Source: Cylicocyclus nassatus (lineage: Eukaryota > Nematoda > Chromadorea > Rhabditida > Strongylidae). Taken from it: a stretch of DNA of 64,000 nt. Below, in pieces: positions 22,263-31,225 of this stretch. The notes beneath the pieces are model-generated. The model did not search any database, was not told the DNA's origin, and saw nothing but the letters and a program-made list of their open reading frames with translations. A program made the translations under genes and the position numbers. Within the stretch, counting starts at the first letter, position 1. The number at the start of each line of letters is the position of its first letter. Where the stretch lies: assembly GCA_958299035.1 (NCBI GenBank), contig CATQJL010000112.1:49124941-49188940 (forward strand). The letters run 5' to 3'.

Positions 22263-23490
22263 AAGGGAATGGTCAAAATTTGAAGTGGCCAATCCAGCAA
22301 GCCCTACCCCGTTGGTCACTCCGTGGAGGGCTTGTTATATATCCGCCCTCGGTATCTGCTTATCGGCTTTTTACACGAAATTATGTCCCGATTTCGTCAT
22401 CGGCAGCCGCGCGTCATAGACAATAATAATTCTTCACCCAGCTAGACGAAGCTAGAAATCAAGCTGGACGCAAAGCGCAGTGGTAGTTGTGCAGACATAG
22501 GATGAAAGCTGCGGGTTTGTTTGCAAATTCGATTCCTTTTGCTTTCTATTCATTTGCAACCCATTGCCAATATCTACAGTGTTAGCGCGAAATCCTTAAC
22601 GCAAAAAAACATAATTCAACATCTAAGGGAAAAACTTTTTTTTTAAATTTGAGAGTGCAGTTTTAGCTTCCTCTTTCTTGCGACTTGCATCTGTTCGTTC
22701 TTGCATTCTTATTCATCAACATTTTTATTCTTGCTTTCACCATAATAACCCTTAATTCTCAAGAGAGTCTGAATAATGAAAAGTATGAGTTTACAGCAGC
22801 ACTTTACAGCAGCTGGTTTACGAGAAATATCAAATTTTTAGCAACTAAGCAAGAAAAATTTGAATGAGAAGAGCTAGATTTGTTATCTCTCGTGAACTAG
22901 CAGCTTTAGAAGGCTGAAAATGTGAAGTTTCACTAATAACGGCATGTACTATACAACTGTTAGTGCTAGAACATCTCAACACTAATTTGGCAAAAACATG
23001 GAAAACTTTGCTCATAGTCTAGCTGAGAAAAAAATAAGGCAATCGCATGGATGTCTTACGTGGAATGTCTACGCGTGAGCAAGAAAGAATTTTTGTAGGA
23101 GTTTTTTCAACAGAGTTACAAATTTGTTTTAATTTCTCTTAAGGTCCTCGGACGCATGGTTTTTTTAGTCTTCGGCTCAAAACTTCACTTGGATCAAAGC
23201 TGTTGCAAAACTTCAAGCAATATCTTGTAGAGCTAAGTTTGCGCTATCTAATGATATTATATCGAAATCTATTTGAGATATAGGATTATTCCGGATTATT
23301 GCCGTCTGTGCCTATTTTGGTGCAGGAATTATGCATTAATCTAATAAATTAATGCAGAGTCGTACAATAGGTTTAACAAAGGAACGATCCGAACTTGAGG
23401 TGGCCCTTCGGATTGAACCACATAGCATTTTATGCGTCTTGATGACCTGATTTCAATCTCACCTTCCTTGTCTACGATGCTGTTCGCTGG
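22263..23490. other. No gene recognised
   Basis: AT-rich; no domain, repeat partner or convincing splice context seen. Confidence 0.4.
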
Positions 23491-23494
23491 AAAA

Positions 23495-23905
23495 ACTCAT
23501 GAGCGTTCAAAGATTCAAATTTGGCGAACATACAGCGCCACATCCTCAAGAACTAGTTGCTCAAAATCACTTATCCGCGTCTCTGGTACATGTAAGCATT
23601 CCTTGAAATCAGTACACTAAATATCTTGCTAGTCTTGCACTCCCAAGTTGGATCTCATAGCACATCATGCATTAGAGCTCTAATGATTTCACAGAATGCG
23701 ATTAAATGTGTAAATTGCGGAATTTCCAATGCATAATGAGCTTTAACATCCAACTTGGAAGTGCATGATTAGCAAGATATTAAGTGCACTGATTCCAAGG
23801 GATGCTCACATTCACCGGAGACTTACAACGTGTTTTTGAACAGTTAGTTCTTGAGGATTGGCGTTGAATGTTTGCCAAACTTGGATCTTAGAACGCTTAG
23901 AATTT
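23495..23905. repeat. Fold-back element, ~180-bp arms
   Basis: Left arm about 23,495-23,685 (CATCCTCAAGAACTAGTTGC, ATATCTTGCTAGTCTTGCAC, CCCAAGTTGGAT) is mirrored at about 23,715-23,905 with roughly 10-15% mismatch. It has a short centre and no coding potential. Confidence 0.8.
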
Positions 23906-24489
23906 TTTCCATAGTCCGATCGCTAATAAGGAAGGCAGGTTTGGATCAAGACAAAACTTTTGTGTACTGCTTCCAAGCAGCTTTTTTGATAGAAAAACCT
24001 CGATTGAAAAATTATGACAACATTAGAAAATCCCCAACCTTCAATACTATCTGATCATCCTCTTTTTTTGTCAATTTTTCCTTTGCATAAGCATGTCCAG
24101 GCAAAATTGACCAGAATTTGCTAAGGTCTGCTGTGGCTCAAAGACAAACCAGTTAATAGTTTATAACTTTGCAGCGTTAAGGGAAGATATTACCATCCAG
24201 GAACTTTTGGGTAGAACATAGATTGGATCAAACGCAAGCTTTGTTTGTTTCCTCTTTGAAAAGGCAATTACCGATATTTCTTGTTTCAGAGAAAAAAAAC
24301 TGTTGAAATTACAGTTGAACAAGCGAAATAGTTGATGACAGAGTTGTGCATCTCGTGCACAACTTTTAGGTTTTATTTTTTGACATAATCAGCGACACTG
24401 TCTCTTACAAATCCCTGAGTATTACACATAGCAGAGAAATCAAGGTTGTTGTAATCTCGTAATTTCTCTTGCACGCAGAAGATCATTTG

Positions 24490-24640
24490 CTTGGGAAAAG
24501 GACTGCATGTCGCCGAAAGTAAGAGGGTCCCGCGCAGACGATTTAGCAGATACTCAGCCTGTGCATGCATCAAAAGGTGTATTTGTCGCAGATGTCCAGC
24601 GGGACCTCCCATTTCCCGCGACATAGTCGCCCACCCCATT
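24490..24640. repeat. Fold-back MITE family F, diverged copy
   Basis: ATGTCGCCGAA...GGTCCCGCG is matched by CGCGACATAGTCGCCCACCC in inverse orientation. This resembles the more symmetric copy at 28,345-28,485. Confidence 0.5.
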
Positions 24641-24736
24641 CAAAAAAATTTCGTTTGTTCGTCGTTTTATCAACCGATCTATGTACCGCTTACTTTCCCA
24701 GAATATTTTTTCCAGACATACGTCAGTTCGACAAGA

Positions 24737-25097
24737 ATGAGAATTTTCAAACTTACCTTCTTGTTACTTACCATCTCTATGGTAGGTTGACCAAGCAAGA
24801 CATTTACTTTCTTGTTACTTACCATCTTAATGGTAAGTTGACCAAGCAAGACATGACTTAGTTTGCGATATTACTCCTTAGACTTACTAACACTGTACAT
24901 TAGTTTGATGCTTACAGATTCTCTCTGCTGTGGACGTTGGTGAATGCAAAGTCAAAGACGTATTGAAAAACATTGGAAGAACGATTGTAAAAGTGGTAAA
25001 AACAGGTGCCAATGTCGTCGTAAAGGCGGAGAACGCGATTGATCACTTTGGAGGAAAAATAGTTCCTAAAGTATTAGACAAACTCACAGGACATTGA
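24737..25097 (+). CDS. Small secreted lysine-rich amphipathic peptide (novel)
   Basis: Two exons: 24,737-24,781 and 24,918-25,097, with a phase-0 GT-AG intron (GTAGGT donor, GCTTACAG acceptor), encoding 74 aa. The N-terminus MRIFKLTFLLLTISM continues ILSAVDVGEC, a clear signal peptide spanning the splice junction. The mature part is short and cationic, begins KVKDVLKNIGRTIVKVVKTG, and has a periodic hydrophobic/lysine pattern and a glycine hinge before KIVPKVLDKLTGH. It has one cysteine at most, so it is not a disulfide-rich peptide. Size and charge resemble cecropin-like or other linear membrane-active defence peptides, but no homologue is recognised and the function is inference. Exon 1 and its donor are tandemly duplicated just downstream (24,787-24,855). 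No TATA box or trans-splice leader can be assigned. Confidence 0.6.
24757..24856 (+). repeat. Tandem duplication of exon-1 end and splice donor
   Basis: CTTGTTACTTACCATC-TCTATGGTAGGTTGACC-AAGCAAGACAT is followed by a second copy reading CTTAATGGTAAGTTGACC. Both donor sites are preserved, the second (GTAAGT) being closer to consensus, and both lie at the start of the secreted-peptide gene's intron. Confidence 0.85.
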
Positions 25098-25574
25098 TAT
25101 TTCATGCTCGATTGTCGATAAACCCTTGCATTGTGAATCAAGTTGTAATACAGGTTTTACGCTGCCGACCAAGATTGATAGCAAGACTTTATTACTCGAT
25201 AAGCCAACGTTAGCGGTCCGTCCATCTTCATCAAGGCTTCTTGAAAGTCTAAACTTTGAGGACTGCCCGCTATTGTCCTGTGTTGCAGTAGACAGTATAG
25301 CTTCTGGTGGAGTGGTAGAATAGATGTGTAAGCTTGACTTCGGCCTTTTCAGATCGGGATATAGAGACCGAACAGCCAGTACTGCGCTGCAGCTGCGCTA
25401 TGAGTGAGTATGATAGTCGGTGTCAATAATGCTTTTATATGGTTACATAAGATCTCGTATTAGAATCCACTTAGCGTTTGATACGAGAACAGTTCGCTTT
25501 ATGGCAATGCCTTCATCTTTGCGGTTCATTTTGGTGGTTTAGAAGCTATCCAAAAGGCCTCCACGTTTTGCGGG
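25098..25574. other. No gene recognised
   Basis: The 65-codon open frame at 25,126-25,323 has ordinary composition but no domain. No repeat was found. Confidence 0.35.
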
Positions 25575-26087
25575 CTAATAAATCGGATTCGTGCCACAAA
25601 ATCGTAACAGTGATTTGAAAGTAGTGGTTCTCATGACATGACCTTCGATGTACACCCAAAGGTGTGGACATTTTGGATTTTCTAAGGCGTCAAGATGTCC
25701 TTTGATTCTTGTGCACAACGGTCTGCCGGTCTCTCTTATGTATTGATCACCGCATTTTTGACAGGTTATGAAATATACCACTCGCAATTCCATGCAATCG
25801 CCTGGTTTCCCAGATCTCGAATCGGCGGTCGTGCACATTCTGTCATGCGCTCAATTGCGGCTTAGTTGCTTTTTGAGATGAGTAGGGATATCTACAACTC
25901 TGACGGAATCATCGAAGCCGACTTGAAACGAAGATTTCCTGATAGCTCTGCTGAAACCATCATATACGAAAAATACAAAACGGTATTTTGTTGTCTTCAC
26001 TTCGTTCGGTCTGCTTTCTTGCCTACAGGGGATGCAATGGTGCACCTTTTGCGGGAAAGCCGTTAGAATACCCAATCTGTTTGGCAA
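25575..26087 (-). pseudogene. Penelope-like 3' fragment (linker + GIY-YIG)
   Basis: On the minus strand, 26,087-25,851 encodes a linker with FSRAIRKSSFQVGFDDSVRV and VDIPTHLKKQLSRN. After a frame break comes a GDC motif and a GIY-YIG segment (25,838-25,575) with VVYFITCQKCGDQYIRETGR. The usual Y-I-G is Y-I-R here, so a conserved glycine is lost. This is the C-terminal part of a Penelope-like polyprotein, independent of the copy at 15.6-17.06 kb; no RT domain is visible next to it. Confidence 0.75.
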
Positions 26088-26321
26088 GGTTCATCGATGC
26101 ATTGCGGTGTTCAACGTTGGATCAAACTGATTCTGCTGCCTGAAAATATTGCCTATTACGGATCGTTTCATGCTCCAAGGATGCGCAAAGCAGTAGTGAA
26201 TTTTTATATTCTTATTAGCTCGTTTGCGAAATCACTTAGTCATGATCCGTAAGATAGAAACACTTGTTGGTTTAGGGATGCTAGCCAATTTTCGTCGGGT
26301 TTATTCCGCGTAAATTTTATG

Positions 26322-26491
26322 TATAGGCTGTATCAGCCAGCATCGGTCCCGCGCCAGTATGATTTGCGACGACGCACCGTCGCATGCGACGTGCCTTAAC
26401 GCTTAGCAGAGCTCGCACGCGTCACACCGCATGGTCGCAAGTTGCCGCAGGCGCGACGTCGCGTGACCGATGCTGGCTGGTACAGCCTATA
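26322..26491. mobile_element. 170-bp GC-rich MITE
   Basis: Starts TATAGGCTGTATCAGCCAGC and ends with the near-exact inverse GCTGGCTGGTACAGCCTATA. Interior arms GCGACGACGC/GCGCGACGTCGC also pair. GC content is high relative to its surroundings. Confidence 0.8.
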
Positions 26492-26949
26492 GAGAATTGG
26501 CTAGTCAGAATGTCAAAGCATATGTTCATAGCCATTCTCACATCTGCTGTGATCCTGAGCGGTTGCTCTATCGTGAGCTTTTCTTTGCTACATCGATTTC
26601 ACATCTAGCAAGCCACTTGGCATACATGTTTATTCTTGCGGATTGTTGTTTTACAACGTCACATCAAACTCATCAAGTTCTTTCTTATTAATTCTTGTCT
26701 ACTTGCCTATACATACTCATAAGGTACAGTTCTTTTCAAATACCTTTCAGTAACCTAATCTTTCTCTTGTGCATCTAAAAGTACCGTTTTCAAGGTAGCT
26801 TTATGGGTCTTGAGTATCACATTTACAATGGCTCGTTTCAAGCTTATATTACCTTCTCTGTTCAGAGCCTTAAAGGCACTCAAGAAAAAGAAATCAATCA
26901 GTGTTTCTCATGAAAACTCTGCTATTGATGCTCCTGATGTCAAGTGTCG
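26492..26949. other. No gene recognised
   Basis: Ordinary AT-rich sequence that grades into the LINE ORF1 relic. Confidence 0.3.
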
Positions 26950-27300
26950 ATAGATTTTGACAACCTTTCTGTGGGTGAGATTATCAAATCTATCCTTGAT
27001 AGAAATACCGATCTCCCTCATAGAAAGGCTAGTTATAGCTCTGATAAACAAGATGCCAAAGGACCCAGAGACTGAAAAAGAGAAAGAAGCATCGTTCTAG
27101 CTGAACTCCCTGAATCTCCCATTAACAGACCGTCTTAAAAGAAATCAACAGTTGGAAAAAAATGTTGCACGTGCGGAGCAGACTGATGTGGATTGCTGCC
27201 CATGTGAAATCTTCCGATTGGATAAATATGTTGAAGGTAAGACTAGGCTTGTAAAACTTGTTTTTCCGTCCCGCTCTGCGTGGGCTCAAGCCCTTGCAAA
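26950..27300 (+). pseudogene. LINE ORF1 relic
   Basis: The frame-interrupted translation follows ORF1 of the LINE at 52-56.7 kb: FDNLSVGEIIKSILDRNTD parallels DLGNLSAMELIHSILERNSD, and KTRLVKLVFPSRSAWAQALA parallels KPRLVKIVFPSRRFWTQALS. It contains several stops and lies on the opposite strand to the intact element, so it is an older member of the same family. Confidence 0.75.
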
Positions 27301-27990
27301 TATACTTGGATAAATTCGAAATTTTAATCGAACAAGTAAATATGGAATAAATTCGAAAATGAAAAATGTCGAATAAACGAATATCGAATGAATTCGAGGT
27401 TTAAAAATTTTCGAATGAATCAATCTTATATATAAAGCTGAATGTCTGTTTGTCTGTCTGTATGTCTGTCTGTACGTATGTTCCGAATAGAAAATTCGAT
27501 TTCTGAACCGATCGGGACCAAACTTAGCACACATACACTTCGGGCCCCGGCGGGTGTCATAGGCTACTTTTTGTCATCGATCGATATCGATTTTATGATT
27601 TTTTGCAAAATTTGAGCTACGGGGCTGGGAGCTGGCACAGGGGGTAATCGAGCATGCTGATCACCCCCGTGATCAGCATGCTCGATTACACCCCTCTGCA
27701 AAATTCCAGCCCCCTAGCTCAAATTTTGCAAAAAATCCATATGACATCGATCGATAACGAAAAGCGGAATGTGACACCCGCCGGGGCCCGAGAGTGTGTG
27801 CCAAGTTGGTCCGGATCGGTTAAGAAATGGAATTTTCTATTCGGAACATACGGCGGAGTTGGGTAAGCCAGCTAGTTTCGAATAAATTTGAAAAATCAGA
27901 AATATCGAATGAATGAACATCGAATATATTCGAACACTGGAAGTCGAATCTCAATTAAATATTCGAACGATTTATCGAATAACTAGAGCA
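27300..27990. repeat. ATTCGAATA-rich degenerate repeat tract
   Basis: Repeated variants of GAATAAATTCGAAA and CGAATGAATTCGA occupy about 27,300-27,423 and 27,876-27,990. The Helitron at 27,424-27,875 interrupts them. Confidence 0.7.
27424..27875 (+). mobile_element. Short non-autonomous Helitron
   Basis: The 5' end TCTTATATATAAAGCTGAAT follows an A and the 3' end TAAGCCAGCTAG precedes a T, the A/T insertion rule of Helitrons. The middle is a strong inverted repeat centred near 27,668 (GATCAGCATGCTCGATTAC and its inverse, GGGCCCCGGCGGGTGTCA and its inverse). There is no TSD, as expected, and no Rep/helicase. Confidence 0.7.
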
Positions 27991-28340
27991 ACCATATCTC
28001 AAATTTGCATATCTGGCTAAAGCCGATCCGTTCATAATCAGCACCCTCGTACCTCCTATACCAACTCCTAGCTCAAAATTTTCAAAAATTCGCTGAAATC
28101 AATGATACAGATTTCGGTTTCAATTAGCATCCTCATTTATCCCCCTATACCACCACGCAACCTCCTAGCTCAAGATTTTCCAAAAATCGACAAAATCGAT
28201 TAAGTAAATTTTTATCCATAATAGCACCCTCACTTTCCCCCTTGTACTCCCTCGTAAGTGGCAAATCGCGTACAGCTATCACGTGAAGTATGTATGTCAT
28301 AATCAAAGCTCGCATTTCTCAATGTGGAGCTACTTTGTCC
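27990..28340. repeat. Degenerate TATCGAT/AGCTCAAA-family sequence
   Basis: Contains repeated CCTCCTAGCTCAAGATTTTC and AAAATCGAT-like segments related to the arrays at 37,330-37,560 and 50,500-50,870. No gene. Confidence 0.45.
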
Positions 28341-28344
28341 GGGC

Positions 28345-28485
28345 AGAGGACTATATGTCGCCGAAAAAGGGCGGTCCCCGCGGTCATTTGCGACAAATAC
28401 GCATCTTTGTACATTCGCGGACATGCGTTCCTGCAGGAAATCCGCGCGGGACTCTTCCAAATTCGGCGACATATAGTCCTCCACC
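28345..28485. mobile_element. Fold-back MITE family F
   Basis: GGACTATATGTCGCCGAA at about 28,347 is matched by TTCGGCGACATATAGTCC ending near 28,482. Internal arms pair as well (CGCGGTCATTTGCGAC with GGAAATCCGCGCGGGA, partly). There is no coding content, although both strands have open frames because of the symmetry. Confidence 0.8.
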
Positions 28486-28810
28486 CACTTTGTCCACCTT
28501 TAGCCTTACCAGTTGGTAGGCTAATAGCTCCCGGTGTTAAAGTGCCTGCAAGCCTGTGGGACAATCTTGGATGCACTATGATAACAGAACTATCCTGTAC
28601 TATCTACCGAACAGAACTTTATTGCAAGACGACATAACTGCAAAATTCAGCAACCATCTAATTCTCCCTACCAGGGCTCGGCATGATGTGGCTTGTTCAA
28701 TTTTTCAAAAACGAAGCCCCCAACATAAAAACAGTCAAGTCGGTTGGAAAAATCAGAAGTTACGATTTTTTGAAAATATTGCGAACGAACTTTCGTGCCA
28801 ACCTAATATA

Positions 28811-29490
28811 CAGGTTGTCCCAAAATAATGTGCACACTGTTTGATTGTTAATAACTCTCTTATCATGAGGTATTTCGAAAAGTAGTAGGCGCCATTCTGC
28901 AGAGCTGGCTTCAACTTAGATTTACAGTATAGAGCGAATCACAGACCGCTCTTCATTACTGTAGGATTACGGTAGAAACTTGTAACATATGGTGTCACTG
29001 TGGAAAAAGCTGCCGTTTCAAAAATTTTCAAAAAGGTGTGAAAACTTGCGCAATAGGGTTCTTAGGGACGCTGACTTCAATACTCAACTATTCTCGAGAT
29101 TGCGAAGCTTTCTAAACGGTGTAACTGCACTTTTTAGGAACATTGAGAAAATGGCCGCTACTGCTTACCTCGCATAACTCTTCAGTGAAGCATCATAATA
29201 AGTTGGGAACTTTACAGTTAGAATCAGCAACTCTCATTGGCCCAGTGTAAAAGTTTTCAGGCTGTTTTGATTCCTTTCTGGGGCAAAATATGGCCTTTCA
29301 TGGCCCAAAACCCTCTTTCAAGTTTCTACCGTAATCCTACAATAATGAGTGGAGATCGCTGATTCACCATATACTGTAAATCTGAGTTAGTCCTAGCCCT
29401 TTCATATGGTACCTTGGAAGCCGCAAGAAACATCGATACTAAAGAGTTATTCAAAATCAAATAGTGTGCACATTATTCTGGGACACCCTG
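28811..29490. mobile_element. Tc1/mariner-type MITE, 680 bp
   Basis: Termini CAGGTTGTCCCAAAATAATG and the inverse ending TTATTCTGGGACACCCTG, with TA on both sides. TIR similarity extends inward through GTTTCTACCGTAATCCTACA. No transposase frame is present. Confidence 0.8.
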
Positions 29491-30414
29491 TATAGGGTCT
29501 TTAAGGATACGCTGCTATCCATGCCAGCGTTGTGTAACGTTGTGCGATCGATCAGCATGATGCTGAGGATTTTTCGGCACGACGCTGCCACGGTGTTGGC
29601 ACAGCTTCTGCACACAAGCTAGTCTGATGCAGCCCAACTTTCCAGACTTCTTTTCAAAAAATCTTTATTTTGCAGCTTAACAATGCCATGCTGTACGGTC
29701 GCACGTATCACGTAAAATCTGGATAGCTGCGAAGGTGCGCGACGTTCAACGTTGACAGAAGTATCGTAGGAGAAATTGCGAGCAGTAATGTATTAGCTCT
29801 TCATTCTTTCTTTTGACGTTAGCCATACTGGTTACTTGTGGATATGAGTGTAGTGCTTCAACAATCCAGATACTACAGCTGCACCACTTTTTTTTGAAGA
29901 TCCATCGGATGCGTCAGAGATTTTCAGTTTTCCATACTGTGGCAGATTTATAGAATAGACTTGCTATGATGATTTAAAGCGGCTGCAGATATCTCAAAAA
30001 TTCCGAAGTTTTTTCATTTTTTGAAGTGGGCACAGGGTCAAGCGTGGGGTGTGGGATAACATGATATTTGTATCATATCCATAATTAGCATGTCAATTAA
30101 ACCCTGTAGACAAAGTTTGAGGAATTCTGAAGATTCAAGATACTAAGCTACCTAAGTGAAATGGTCATTTTCCAGCGTGATTAACTTTGTTTCAAAAACT
30201 ACTTCTTCTTTGTCCATCTCAGAAATCCCGCTTCAAAAGACCTCCAAACTGTGGAATTAGAAGCCAACCAAACTTCATTTTTCCCATTTTTCGCTTTTAA
30301 TGGCTGTGCTTTTACCAAATAGTATTCGAGCTAAGAAGACGAATAAGGCTCCAAACATTCCTATGGAATCTACGAGGTTTAGGTTATCGATTCGTATAAA
30401 TACTGTTCGCTAAA

Positions 30415-30510
30415 AATGTTTTTTTGATTAGTTAATGGGGTGCGGCTCCCCCACCCCCTTAAAAGCTGCGGCAGCCGCACCTCATTAACTATATCAAAAA
30501 GACATGTTTA
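30415..30510. repeat. GC-rich hairpin in the hAT-like element
   Basis: AGTTAATGGGGTGCGGCT is followed by AGCCGCACCTCATTAACT, a ~18-bp stem enclosing a C-rich and GCTGCGGCAGC loop. On the minus strand it is followed by CTAA-T, so an embedded Helitron-like end is conceivable but weak. Confidence 0.6.
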
Positions 30511-30554
30511 GTAAACATCATAACTTATAATAACGGGCTAAGGAGGCTGTTTAC

Positions 30555-31225
30555 GTTTTTTTTGTGTGTGTGTCTGTCTGTCCGTTACGAAATTCGAGGA
30601 GCGTGTTCCAGCCAACGTCCGGAGCCCAAATTTTGCATGGCGCATGCTAGCAGCATGAAAGTTCTACATGCAAAAGCACGAGCAGATTCGTTGAGTGGAT
30701 CCCTCAAAAATTGCGCTTCAAAGGGATCCACTTGGCTTCTGGCCAGCAAAATTGGGCCTGTTCCACCATTTTTTGCGAAGTCATGGATATGATTAACAAG
30801 CTAATGTACAAGCCACAGACTTTGGCTCGAAAAACTGAACTAAAGTTGATCACTTTACGAAAGTGGAGCCGAAAAAATTAGTGCGTAATGTGTAATGTGC
30901 CAAGGCTTTACCAAATTATTCGAGAAGGTTTTTGCACAAAGATGTTGCCCACGGTGATTATCGTCGTTATGGCGACTATCAAACCATAAAAAGTCCAAAA
31001 ACCTATCCAAATTTGCATCTATTCCTCTTGGAAAGGTTTCATCCACGCGAAAATACCGATCTCACACAAAAAAGCATCCAGAATGAGTAGTTATTTCAAT
31101 TTATTCGTGAAAGCCTGCATAGTGCGGTGAGTTTCAATGTCATAATTCTGCGGGAATGAGTAAGGCATGCAGAAAGTAGGGCCAGTGCGAGCCTCTGCGA
31201 AGCAGATGTGACGCACTGGTTACTC
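30555..31225 (+). repeat. Dispersed repeat A, copy 2
   Basis: Collinear with 7,560-8,250, ending in the same hairpin at 31,182-31,219. It lies wholly inside the hAT-like element, so it is either an older passenger or part of that element. Confidence 0.8.

Noticed and set aside
28283..28637. Several overlapping 80-115-codon frames on both strands
   Set aside because: They arise from the symmetric GC-rich fold-back MITE (28,345-28,485) and its neighbours.
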